From Brachionus manjavacas (taxonomy: Eukaryota > Rotifera > Eurotatoria > Ploima > Brachionidae), in NCBI GenBank assembly GCA_019054805.1, contig JAHQIY010000009.1, positions 1,178,001-1,242,000 on the forward strand: DNA of 64,000 nucleotides, given 5' to 3'. The position numbers were made by a program, and so were the translations under genes. Below, piece by piece: positions 11,016-22,245 of the stretch; position 1 is the stretch's first letter, and each line of letters opens with the position of its first letter. Under the pieces are notes generated by a model, which saw only the letters and a list, made by a program, of their open reading frames with translations, searched no databases and was not told the origin of the DNA.

Positions 11016-14000
11016 ATATTAACACAAACTATCGATTTTTGTCGAACTTCTTCTGTGAATAGTAACCCTAAAGCTATTATGGAATAATCATCTGAACAAA
11101 TTAGTTTACCAATCTAGATCAAATTAAATCGGTTTTTATGGTTCAATCTGAACGGACTAGACGTTAATTGCAAATTTCAACAAAGTTTGTAAGATAATTT
11201 TCACTTGGTTAATCATAATTTGATATTAAAACAAGTCGATAAACCCAATTTTTTGCTATTAATTATCTTATGAATTTTGGCTTGCTTATTTAGAACAAAT
11301 AGAGGCAAATTGCAAGTGGGTCACATTTCAACTGAATCTAAGAACCGGGTGGTGAATTCTAACTCAACCAAAAAGTACCTATTTTCTTTCAGATAAAGTT
11401 TTCTGGCAGCAAATTGTGCGGAATAATTACTATCATCTAAATTTCAGCATTGCTAGAAAAAATTTCCGCAACTCAGATAATAATGCATTTAAATGGCGCT
11501 TAAAGCTAATTTTTCATTACTTTTTGAGAAATAAAATGTGTTTTAATTTATCTAATGAAAAGTAAATTAAATTGAAAAAAAATAATCATTTTTAGGAATC
11601 ATTGAAAAAAAAACAGTTTTGAAATTTATTTGATGAATTAAATATTGAATTTTTTTTTCAATTTTATTGAATATCTTTAATTATTAATTCAAATTAAAAA
11701 TGACAAGCGCTTCCATTAAGTCACACTGATTTTTGTTTATTAAAATAATATAAAAAAAGAAAAATTAACTATCTTGGTGTCGTTTTTAATTCTTACTAAT
11801 TTTTTTAAATTAAAAAAAAAATATTAATACTCTAAAAAATCAAAATATTTAAAAAAAAGCTTATAAAATTACCTCAATCAAAATATCTTAAAATCTTAAG
11901 TTGAATCTAAATAATTTTATTTGCCATGAGTCATCTACTAAAAAATTATAGCTGCCGGTCATCCCAAATAAACACAAATTTTACCCCAAGGACAACCTAA
12001 AAAGACCCGGTTAATTATCCATCAAGACGAGAAGTATTGTTATATGGAATAAATAAAGACACCAAAGGACTAGAATAATTCACAAATCAGGAATAAAAAT
12101 TATTAAGAAAAATTTTTTTTTCTCAAATTAATATTCCTAAACATTTATTTTTATTCAGTATATTAATAATAGCCTAAAAGAAATACTTACTTGATTAAAT
12201 TCTAAAAAACTAACAACTATTCTATGTTCATACCTTCCTAGCAAAGTGCTTTTAATTTTTACTAAAAAAAATTAAAGAAAAAGGAATTGAATTATTATAA
12301 ATATGGATTTTTGATCACTCTAAAACTTATTTTCGCGAATATTTTTAAAATAAATATTCAATATCAAAAATGTCCTTTAATTCTTAAAATTTCCCGAAAA
12401 CAGTTAATTTAAGTCCAAGATTCAATTATTAGTAGAAAATTTTTTCTATTAATAATTAAATTGAAGATGACAAGAAAAATTTTATTTGAGTTTAATTCAT
12501 AAGAGCATTACGATTTTTTTCAAAAATAAGATTACAACCTTGATGATATTAAATTAGATTGAAAATATATGAAAAATTTAAATAATTGAAAAAGATTCGC
12601 TTGATTGAATTAAAAAAAATCTTTTAATATTGTCTTTACTTAATTCACCAAAATAATATGATATTTAGATTTCAATGAATGAATCATTAGCACTCTGAAT
12701 GAAGTAAATACGTGAGAAAAAAAAATTGAGAGACCAAACAAAATAATTATTGAAACATAATGATTTTATGTTTAATTTTTATAAGTAAAGATTTTGTATC
12801 AATAGCAATTTAAGCCAAGTATCTGATCCATTTTTCTTACTCAGCGAATTCATACAATAAGAACAAGATATTGAATTATGTAAGCGATGATGAGCTAGAG
12901 AAGAAGTGAATATTTATTTTGTACAATTAGTCGGAATTGACAAAAATTGTCTAATTTGAAAAAATTTGGAATAGGAAAAAATATCTATAAAAAATTAAAA
13001 TTTATTGATTTTGAATATGTTTTTTAACTTCCATTAAAAAATTGAGTCATGTCTTGATTATTTCCATCAAAAAAACTCCATTTTAGTAATAAAATTTCGA
13101 TTTTATTTCTGCTGCAAATTTAAATTTAAGTCTGGCATAATTTTCGATATTTGCATGTGAATATTTTAATTTTAAACCTAAAAAACTAGATTTAATATTG
13201 CCCATTTAATTAGTTACAAAATTTAAATTTGGGTAAAAAACAAATTTGATTTTCCAACTCTAGAAATTAATAATAAATGCCAAAATAGTTTTAAAGAACA
13301 AAAGATAAGTCGAAATGTTTATTATTTAAAACAATCTTTTGCAAGTTTAACCTACGCTCAAATAGTCTAAGTATTTATGCCAGCGCTGATTAACTTGTTA
13401 ATTTGGCAATTGTGATTTTCTCCAAAAATCCATTTGTTTAATTCCGTTTTATTCAGGATAATTTATTTAAATTTAAATTTCAACAAATTAGCTCAAAAAA
13501 GCTTCTAGATTTTAAAAGCTAAAATTTGGCTCATCAATCAAAACGGAAAAAATTGATTTTTTTTAACCTTAATTGGTGTTTTCTCTAATTGAGACTGATT
13601 GAGAGCTCACTTTAAATCTTTTAGAACTTTTCGTGTTCAAATAAACTAAGCTTTTCTAAACAACTTATCGATTTTACTTAATTATTTTTTTGATAAACAT
13701 TGCTATTACATTTTAAAATACATTAAATTAAGCAAATCTTCTATTTGAGCAAATTCAACTTGTACTCTATACTTTTTACAAACTTGAGGGTAAGCTTCAA
13801 GCTTCAAAGAGTTGATCAAAATCCTTCTTTTTAGCCTACTCTATAATAAAAAAATTAACAAGAAAAATGAAAATTAATAATTTATTCTTCGAAAACAAAA
13901 AATTACCATTTTTTTTTCATTCATTGACTGTTTTATTTCACTAAATAACCAATTTGAGCTAAATATTACTTTAAAAAAATAACATATCATTTTTACAATC

Positions 14001-15843
14001 TATATTATATAATTTTAACATTGAATTTGTATTATTAGAGAAATAAATGAATGTTTAAGTGATCTTTTTCAATTTTTTGTTGGAATATCTTACTGGCAAT
14101 TACTTTTCTCAAAAAGCTTAGTCTACATCAATTGATAGGTACAAAACCTTCAATTTTTTTTTACATTACACAATTTTTTAATAGTAAAATATTTGCCGAA
14201 AAAATCATTTTCTTTGAAAAATAAACAGATGGAATGCCATTATCTTTATCTATATATTAAATGGCATTAACGGATTATTAAAAAGAGGCGAAATAAATCG
14301 AAAATTTAAGCCTCAAAATTAAAATTGATTTTTAATCATTCATCAGTAATAAATTAAACAAAATGAGTCACGTTAATAAATCATTTAATCAAAGAAATAA
14401 TAGATTATAAAGTAAATTTTTTTAGAAACAATACTCAAAAATAAAAAATTGAATTAAGTTTAAAACAAATTTTAAGGTTCATGGTAAAGCCCAAAACAAC
14501 TTAAATCTACATAAGAATATGGGCACCTAAGCAGCCCATATTATGTTCTCTGGGCAAAAATTTAATCACATCAACATTAAGACTTTTTCAAGGATACCAG
14601 AGGAATTTTTTTCTGTATTCTAAATGAAAATATTAAGAAATTTGAAAATATTAATTATTTAGCGTTATATCAAAAAAAAATGAAATCAGAAATTTTGTTA
14701 TCAAGAAGTATTTGATAATTTATTGAACAAATAAGTAACCAAAAAATGTGTTTATAAACAAACAAAATAAATTTTTAGACATTTTTTCATTTCAATTAAA
14801 AAAATTTGCAAGAAAAACGAAAATTTGAGTGATAATTATAAGATAATTTATTAACAAAAATATTTCCTTTTTTTGAAAAAATTGAAATTAAAAAATAATT
14901 AAAAAAAATTGCAAAATCGTACAACATTATATTTTGAACCTTTTTTTTTAATGATTTTTAAGGAACAAGAGGAAAAAAATAAAACAGTCATAAAAATTTA
15001 ATTGATGGGGAAGAAAATTTATAAAGTTCTATATTAAAGGTAAAAAAAAGTACAGCATATTGGAAGTTCTTTGCGCATTTTAATTAATTTTATTTTATTT
15101 AAATAAGAAGAAAATATTCTTGTTCAATTTGTACAAGATATCACATAGCTAAAACACTTTCCTTGAAATTAAAATACATAATAATAAAATAATAATTAAA
15201 ACAAAATTTATGTCAAAAATTATCTCGAATGAATTGTGCACTTGAAAATTATTAAAATTATTTCACATTGAAAATGATTAATAAAAACATTATCTATAAT
15301 TTTTTGATCTAAATTTTGTAACTTCAGTTTAAATAAAAGTGTTCATTTATCATTTTAGAAATTTTTTTGTCTTTGCATTTGTTATTATCACCCATGTTTT
15401 TTTTAATTAACTAAATCCCATTCTCAACAATCAAAGTCTCTAATTAAAATCAACATAACTTTCTTGATAAAAATTAAAAAATTATTTGATTTTTTTTTAT
15501 AGTAGACTATAAATAATTTTGATCAAACATTACCAAATGGATTTAAAAGCTTAAAAACAAAAAATAAAGCCTCTAAAAGAGATTATTTTAGATGAGTTTC
15601 AATAAATACAAATTTTTCCAAGCGATGATTTTAATAATTCGACGAGGAAATTGATAACAAGATTAAGATGCTTAATTACAAATCCCAAATTACTTTTGCT
15701 TGCGCAATAGTTTATTTATTTTAAATAAAATTTAATTTGAGAACCTAATCAATTCTAATAATTATAGCAGATGAGCTAGACAAAAAGCAAGTATTTTTTA
15801 ATAATGACAGTGCGGATTTATTTACAAAAAATTGATTTAAAAA

Positions 15844-16455
15844 CTATGAGTTAATCTTTAGTGGAGATAAAAAAAATCTAAAATTTTGATGATTCAAGCA
15901 CCCCTCTATAAATTCCTGTTTTGTAAGTTTGGCATTTCTGTCCAAGTCAAACGCCTTCATTATGTCCATGGCTATGTAATACGAAATTGGTAGATTAGAA
16001 CTGATAAACTCCTGGTTGGTAAACAGTGAATAGTCCGAAGGTCCATAGGTTGAATACTTGAGTTTAAACAAAACTTTGACAATTGAATGCATTTCGTGGA
16101 AATCTATGTAGCCCGAATTGTTCAGGTCGTACAGCTCGAAGATGAGACCGAGTTTCTGGTCTTCTGGTCCGATAATTCTGCTCCAGAATAGCACTAAATA
16201 CTCTTTGAAATCAATGTACCCACTCTCGTCTTTGTCGCACAAATCGAACAACAAATTTATCATCGAGGTTTTTTCTTCCGCATCCTCTTTTCCGATTATT
16301 AAATTTTCACATATTAATCTAAATTGTTCACGATTCACTAAACCATTGTTATATCGGCACAAGAATTTTCTGTAATATTCCAAAATAGTTTGGGAGTTAA
16401 ACTGGGTGTTTTCGTTCATAAAATTTAACTCAGATGTCCTCAGCGCTTTTTCCAT
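15844..16455 (-). CDS. Neuronal-calcium-sensor-like EF-hand protein
   Basis: A 203-residue single-exon protein with the layout of the recoverin/frequenin/VILIP family (usually about 190 residues). EF1 is degenerate, as in that family: EYYRKFLCRYNNGLVNREQF (27-46) matches the WYKGFL..CPSG..EEF region but lacks the Cys-Pro pair. EF2 loop 74-85 (D, D, S, Y, D, E at positions 1,3,5,7,9,12), EF3 loop 110-121 (D, N, S, Y, D, E) and EF4 loop 170-181 (D, D, N, K, T, E) all carry full Ca2+ ligand sets; EF4 has Ala instead of the usual Gly at loop position 6. The N-terminus MEKALR lacks the MGxxxS myristoylation signal of typical members, so membrane switching by myristate is unlikely, unless an unseen upstream exon supplies it. 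The target is unknown. It could also be a KChIP-like or GCAP-like member. Confidence 0.86.
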   Translation of the reverse strand: MEKALRTSELNFMNENTQFNSQTILEYYRKFLCRYNNGLVNREQFRLICENLIIGKEDAEEKTSMINLLFDLCDKDESGYIDFKEYLVLFWSRIIGPEDQKLGLIFELYDLNNSGYIDFHEMHSIVKVLFKLKYSTYGPSDYSLFTNQEFISSNLPISYYIAMDIMKAFDLDRNAKLTKQEFIEGCLNHQNFRFFLSPLKINS

Positions 16456-17713
16456 TTAGGGAAAATTATAGTTACATAAAAATCCTTGAATATTCATAAA
16501 CAATTATTCATTGAAGCTCTTTTGTCATTTATATCTAACAAAAATCATTTAATTCATTTACCTTTTGAATAATTAATGATGTAACTAGGTAACTCGGCTA
16601 GTTTTAAAATTTTAAAACAAAAAGAAATTTGAAAAAATTGAAAAATTTCCACTGTGATATTCGCACATAATTTCTAGCAAATTTAGAATTTCAATTAAAA
16701 TTGTTCAAGTATTTGCATCATCAAGTTTTTGCCAATTTTTTCAAATTAAAATTTATAAAAAAATCTTTTTTTAATCTAACAAAAAAATGAGCATAAAAAC
16801 AAAATTAATCTTGCCTAAAAGGTTAATTTATACGAAAATTATTATGATCTTTACAGAAACTAAATTTGATCGTCGCCCTAAAGGAAGTTTTATAATAATT
16901 TCGGCACCACTAATTGCATTTACATGAGTGAATATTTGAAAATAAATATTAAAGCACCCTGCTAAACAAATCGAGTGAAAAACAAAAAATAAAATAGATA
17001 GATGATTAAATTTTTATGCACCAAAACAGCGGAGTATCTAAACTTTTAAGTTTAAATTATCTTTAATCCTAAACTAGTTTTAATAGACTGCTAATATTTG
17101 TTATCAACAATCTTGGTAAACAATTAAATAAATATTTTTAACTTGTGATGATTTATTCATTAATAAAGGACAAAAATTTAGAAAAAAAGATAAAAAAAAA
17201 TTAAATTTTTCAAAGATGAATTTTGATAAAAATTCAAAAATTAAAATTTTGTTAACCATTTGGACAGAAGAAACTTTTTCCTAAAAAATTGAGAATTTTT
17301 TTATGGCATGTTATGTCGGTATTTGAAATATTTTGATTCCACTATGAACTTGGGCATTCTTAATCGACTGATTCATTTGAATTTTCAGTCAAATGTTGCT
17401 TTTTTTTTATATACAATACGATCAGAATTTTTTTGCAGATTTTCCAGCGTTTCCAATTTATTTCATTTATAATTTTCGGTTTATTAATTGTCAATACATA
17501 AAAAAGATAGAATTTTTAATATTTCTTTCAATCATGATATTTTAACTTGACAGGATTTATTTAAAAAAGAAAAAAAGTGCAATCATGCTCTTGACAAGTA
17601 AATAAATATTATCTTTGAAAAAAAATCCTAATTTTCTACTGTTAAAATTGAACAAAATACTAAAAATTTATTTGAATTTTTTATGATTTTTTTTCAACTC
17701 GGCCATGATGAGA
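16456..17713. other. Intergenic between EF-hand gene and the 418-aa gene
   Basis: AT-rich, no convincing open frame, RNA gene or repeat. It holds the upstream region of the minus-strand EF-hand gene and the 3' flank of the next minus-strand gene. Confidence 0.55.
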
Positions 17714-18970
17714 TCAGTGGTAAAAATTAAAGAAATAGATTTTTTGGTCAAAAATTTGATCTTCGTTTTGAAAAAATTTCAAATTTTTGACCAAATTAAA
17801 GATAACCGATTTGGTTATTAGAAGCGAAGTGTTATTGGGATTGTTAAGATTAAATCTATTGTAATAAAAGTCATAAATAGACCTATCCATAAAACCATGT
17901 TGTTTTTTTACTGCACCAATGTTTATGCCGATAAAAGAATTTTCCAAAAAATTAAACTCTTTGCCTGAGCTTAGTTCTTTGTGAGCAAAACTTTTTTTAA
18001 CCAAGAACAAGTCCATGTTTATACACGATATTAGATAATTTTTGGCGCTTTTGTCCAAAATTGGATACTTCCACAACTCGCCATTACAAGCCAACTTTCC
18101 ATCACCCTTTCTTATTTCATTGATCAATTCACTTTTATCGCTTAGTGTCAAATCGTTTAGAAAAGTCATCAAAGCAGACGAAATGTGAGTCAAATCTAAA
18201 TAAAGTTTTTTAATTAATAGAAATTTGACATAGTCAAAATTGAAATTTTTAATCGGATCTTGATCAAAAGCGTCAATCTTTAGTTCAAATTGACTTTTTA
18301 AAGCTTTCACAAATCGAACAAAATGTCTTTTGTACTCATTTGATATTTCATTATGTTCCGCAAACAAATCCAGCGAGTAGAGCTCATTTATGGACATCAA
18401 ATGTTTGAAAATTAATTTGAAATTTTTAAATTTTAGTCTTGATTTTTTGCTATTGCGGCCAAATAGATGAAGCAAAAACCCGGTTAGGATTTTGAACACA
18501 AGCAAATTTATGTCCCTAGGCTCTAAATTTATTACATTAAGAGACAACTTTTTCTTTTTGTGAATTAACTCTTTGAATTTTTTGCGAATAATAACATCGA
18601 TCAGAAAACCGCGGCTACTCTGAGCATACCGGGACAAAAAGTGCTCGATTATGCTGTTTTCATACTCGCTTTCGCTCAATTTATACTTTAAATTAGTGTC
18701 AATAAGTAAATATGGTTGTTTTAGCTCGGACTCAAGGCATGGTCTTCTAGTCTGGTAGATGCAGAGTATCGACTTGATCAGACATAAGTCGTTGATCAGA
18801 TAAAAATTTAGCTTGGTGTTTGACCATTTTTGGTAGTATTTTTTGGCAGCATAGAACAAAAATGGAACTGCTAATAGTGTAAAGTATGGTTTGCTCGGGT
18901 ACTGAATGAATTCTTGAAGTTTTGACTCAAACATTAGTCTTGAAAAAGAAAAATTTATATTTAATTCCAA
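17714..18970 (-). CDS. Unrecognised protein with one N-terminal membrane segment
   Basis: An open frame of 418 codons without stops in an AT-rich region, so almost certainly coding, but I do not recognise a family. Residues 29-43 (YFTLLAVPFLFYAAK) form one hydrophobic helix followed by a basic stretch, suggesting a membrane-anchored protein with a cytosolic or lumenal body. The body is rich in Lys, Phe, Leu, Ile and Asn, with aromatic-rich helices around 150-210 and LACNGELWKYPILDKSAKNY near residues 295-314, which resembles no motif I know. A splice-acceptor-like TTTCTTTTTCAAG lies directly before Met13, so the true start may be that ATG (18934) and the first 12 codons intronic. It has its own intergenic flanks and no shared promoter. 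Confidence 0.6.
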   Translation of the reverse strand: MELNINFSFSRLMFESKLQEFIQYPSKPYFTLLAVPFLFYAAKKYYQKWSNTKLNFYLINDLCLIKSILCIYQTRRPCLESELKQPYLLIDTNLKYKLSESEYENSIIEHFLSRYAQSSRGFLIDVIIRKKFKELIHKKKKLSLNVINLEPRDINLLVFKILTGFLLHLFGRNSKKSRLKFKNFKLIFKHLMSINELYSLDLFAEHNEISNEYKRHFVRFVKALKSQFELKIDAFDQDPIKNFNFDYVKFLLIKKLYLDLTHISSALMTFLNDLTLSDKSELINEIRKGDGKLACNGELWKYPILDKSAKNYLISCINMDLFLVKKSFAHKELSSGKEFNFLENSFIGINIGAVKKQHGFMDRSIYDFYYNRFNLNNPNNTSLLITKSVIFNLVKNLKFFQNEDQIFDQKIYFFNFYH

Positions 18971-21639
18971 AATAAATAAATTTAAATTTTAGAGAGTGTT
19001 CGGTTTTCTTGAAGGCATAGTTACGTAATATATAGAAACGTTTAATAGTAAACCAGCTTGGTCATAAATGAACTAAATTAAAAAAATATTTTATGCTCTG
19101 GGACTTGATGAATTATTTTTATTTTAGAAAAGAATAGCATCAAAAGAATTTTTTTCTAATTAGTTTTTGAGTAATGAAGTGCTAGAGATCCACACATGCT
19201 CGCAGTGATCCATTTGAAAAATTGGTTTCTGCTGAAAGCAGCACTGGGGTTCGAGATAATTAATTCGGCGAATATTTGGAATATTTTAATGCTAGATAAA
19301 TATTTAATTTTCATAAGATACATCTTTTGGAATACTAAAGCTTTTGAGAATTTTTATTCTAAGGTGAATATATATCTGGAATATTGACACAGACAACAGT
19401 TGCTGATATTTATCTCAATTAATATTTATTTTTTCATGTAGATGCAACTCAAAAAATGCTAGAAGTGTGTATTTTTTGTGCTCTAAAATTCTTACACTTA
19501 ACAACTAAATTAAAATATTTTTCTAAAAAAAATAATTAAAATTTTTTAAATTTTCCAAAATTTACCGAATTTTCTCAGAAATTAAATTTTGATTACTTGA
19601 CTTGAAAAAAATTCCGATCTTTTATTCCAAATAAAAGTGTTTCTAGTTTACTTCAATGAAAACAACGCCGAAAATAGTCTAAAATAAACAAATTATAAAG
19701 ACAGTTTAACTCCAAAGCTTTTTTGCTTAGCATTCAATCTCGCATTATCATTTGATTTAAAATTAAAAATTAAAAATTAAACTAAAGATTATTTTAAATG
19801 AGCTGTGTGTGTGCCGATTTTATTAGATTTCGAATGAAATGTACCATTTTAAACGAGTTGACAATTTAATTCTTAGTTTAATATTTGAACTGAAATATTT
19901 GAATAATCAAACATAACAAATTTTTTTAGCTAAAACTATTGTTTTTTAAATAGTGACATTTAGCAGATTAAATTTTTTAAAAGATTTAGCGAGATAAACT
20001 CAATCCTTTTTAAACAGGTATATATTTGTAATGGAAAATTTCAAATTTTCAGTTAAACTATTAAATAAATTAATATAATAATTTTCAAATTCGTTTTAAA
20101 TTTATTAATTAAAGACTAATAAGGAAATATAAATTAATTTCACTAAAGAGTCGATCGAGATTCCATTTTAGCTGACTTCAAAATTGGATGTCCATTAATT
20201 TTGGTGATTTTTCATCAATAAATAAAGAAAATTCCACTAAGAGACAATTCCGGCAAGGGTAATTTTAGATTTTAGAAAACAACAAAATCAATAGAAAAGA
20301 ACGATTTTTTTTAATGATTTTTTTGATTCAAAAGGGTCTTTTTAATTTTTAAAATTTAAATATTTGAATTTTTTTTTAAATTTGCGATAGTTTCTTTTTT
20401 GATTGAACCTTTTAATAAAGAATAATTTTAATTTAATTATCATTAGTATTTTTTTTTGTGATCCTAAATAAATTTCTAATTTTTTTGTTTAAATTTGTTT
20501 GTTGATTCATTACTTGAAAGCTATAATTTTTTTAATTATTCTGGTTTTTCTAGTCCTATAGGCATTTCAACTTTTGTCTTTTTTTAATTTATTTAATTAA
20601 TATTTTAAAAAACTAAAAATAAACTTTAAATTGTTTTCAAAATTTCAAAAAATCAAGTAAATTGTGCATTTCTTAAAGCATTTTGGTTTTTATGAGCAAA
20701 ATAAAAATCTTCATAATTAATTTTGTAGTTGAAGCTTATTAATTTGTGTTAATAAAAGAAAATGAATGCTTCTAAAATAATAGAGATGTTTTCGAAAAAT
20801 ATCTCAACTAAAAGAGCAAATAAATAATTCTCAGTTACCTGAAGATTTTAAAATAAGTAAATGATTTAAGCTTGGTGATTTATGAAACATGAATGTGCTT
20901 GAAACTCGTCTAAAAATCGCTTTAGCTTGCTGAAGCGTCATCTCAAAGCTATACTCTATACATGAAAGAAATTTGAATTTCTATCTGGCATCAATCATGT
21001 CTTATGTAGTGTGCATTTCTGCTACAACATTTCAATTTGAATTCTCTTATAAAAAACAAAACATAAAAAATAAAAAAAATTTAAAAAAAAATTGTTGCAT
21101 CTGAAATTATTCAAAACACGGAAAAAATCTTATTCAAAATATATTTTCTGAAAAATAATTCGATTCAACTGATCAATACTGGCTCAAAATTAAAAACTTA
21201 AAAATATATTTTGCTCAAAAATAAAAGCTTGAAATTGTTTTAATTATTTAAGATTTGGGTATTTAAAATTTTAAAGCTCTTTATTTAATTAAATTCTCAT
21301 TAAATTTGTTCATCTTTTATTAGCTTTGGTTTACCATCTTTTTTTTTACAAGTCATTTGATCTGGTGTTAATTAGATCTTAATTCATAGCAATTGTTATT
21401 TAATGCATCGAATTCATTAGATATTGCTTTTGTTTTTTTTGTTTTTGTTTTACTGACCTTATGCCAAGTCAAATGTTGAAATTAAAAGGAAAGATGGTAA
21501 ACCAGAGCTTACGAAAGAAGAAAAAATGGATCGTAAGATCACTCAAAAAGCTTTATAACCATTTATTAATTTGAATTTAATATTTTTAGCATTTTTAGTC
21601 TTGTGTTATAATTTTTGCTATTTCTTACTTTGATCAGAA
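18971..21639. other. Intergenic, 2.7 kb
   Basis: AT-rich and stop-rich. A short coding-looking stretch on the plus strand at about 21471-21557 (charged, Lys/Glu-rich, ending in TAA) cannot be tied to a gene. Nothing else is supported. Confidence 0.5.
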
Positions 21640-21910
21640 AAGAACTCTGGCCCTAATGAGCAATAAATTCTCTTCCAAAGTTCTCTCTTCTTTAATTACT
21701 TTGAATTGAATATCCTTGAAGGATTGCTGCAAAAATCTAAAAATTTGATAATCTGCTGGTGCCAAGCTTGAGCACCACTGTCCATCCAGCTTCTTCTTTT
21801 TTTAAAACATGGAGTAGTCTAGTTATCTATTAGTAATGTTTTTGGGTGTTTCAAGCCTTTGTGAATGAGCGATTGATTCACTTTGTCAAGCTGGTGAAAC
21901 TGTTTCACAT
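21640..21910 (-). pseudogene. Relic of a mariner-family transposase (C-terminal part)
   Basis: Reading the minus strand gives FHQLDKVNQSLIHKGLKHP, then a stretch reminiscent of the second catalytic Asp region (LLIDN, where active mariners have HxDNARPH), then after frame changes SLAPADYQIFRFLQQSFKD, which matches the SPDLAPSDYHLFxSLQ motif around the third catalytic Asp of mariner (DD34D) transposases. It has stops and frameshifts and no start codon. I found no terminal repeats. It differs from the two Tc1/mariner copies at 25.7 and 60.2 kb, so it is a separate, older insertion. Confidence 0.65.
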
Positions 21911-22245
21911 TTTTCTAAAACTTAAAAATAGAAGCAAAAATTTTGAAAATTTCAAAAATTTTTTTAACTCAAATTTAATTTTTTGATTATAGGCAATTTT
22001 TCTAGATGACTAAATGAAAACCTCTTTGTAAAAGTAAAATTTATGAAGTGCAGAGATTTTTTTTCACAAAAAAAAATTTATTTTTGAATATTTTATTTTC
22101 ACATGAAATACTAAGAATTAAAGAATTACACTAATTTAATAATAGTCTAGTTGAATCTAAAAGTTTTTAAAACTTTTTTTTGAATTTTTAGCAATTTGAG
22201 CAGAATAAAAACCAAAAAAATAAAACAAAATAGGCTGAAGGAAAT

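Larger units (their letters stand above)
8892..15843. other. Intergenic, about 7 kb, no gene recognised
   Basis: Very AT-rich sequence with frequent stops in all frames. Apart from the CT/GA tracts near 9.0-9.2 kb, the duplicated block at 10.19/10.76 kb and a small hairpin at 14516-14542, I see no protein, RNA gene or transposon signature. Confidence 0.6.

Noticed and set aside
19196..19387. 63-codon plus-strand ORF
   Set aside because: Short, with AT-driven composition, no splice or homology support.
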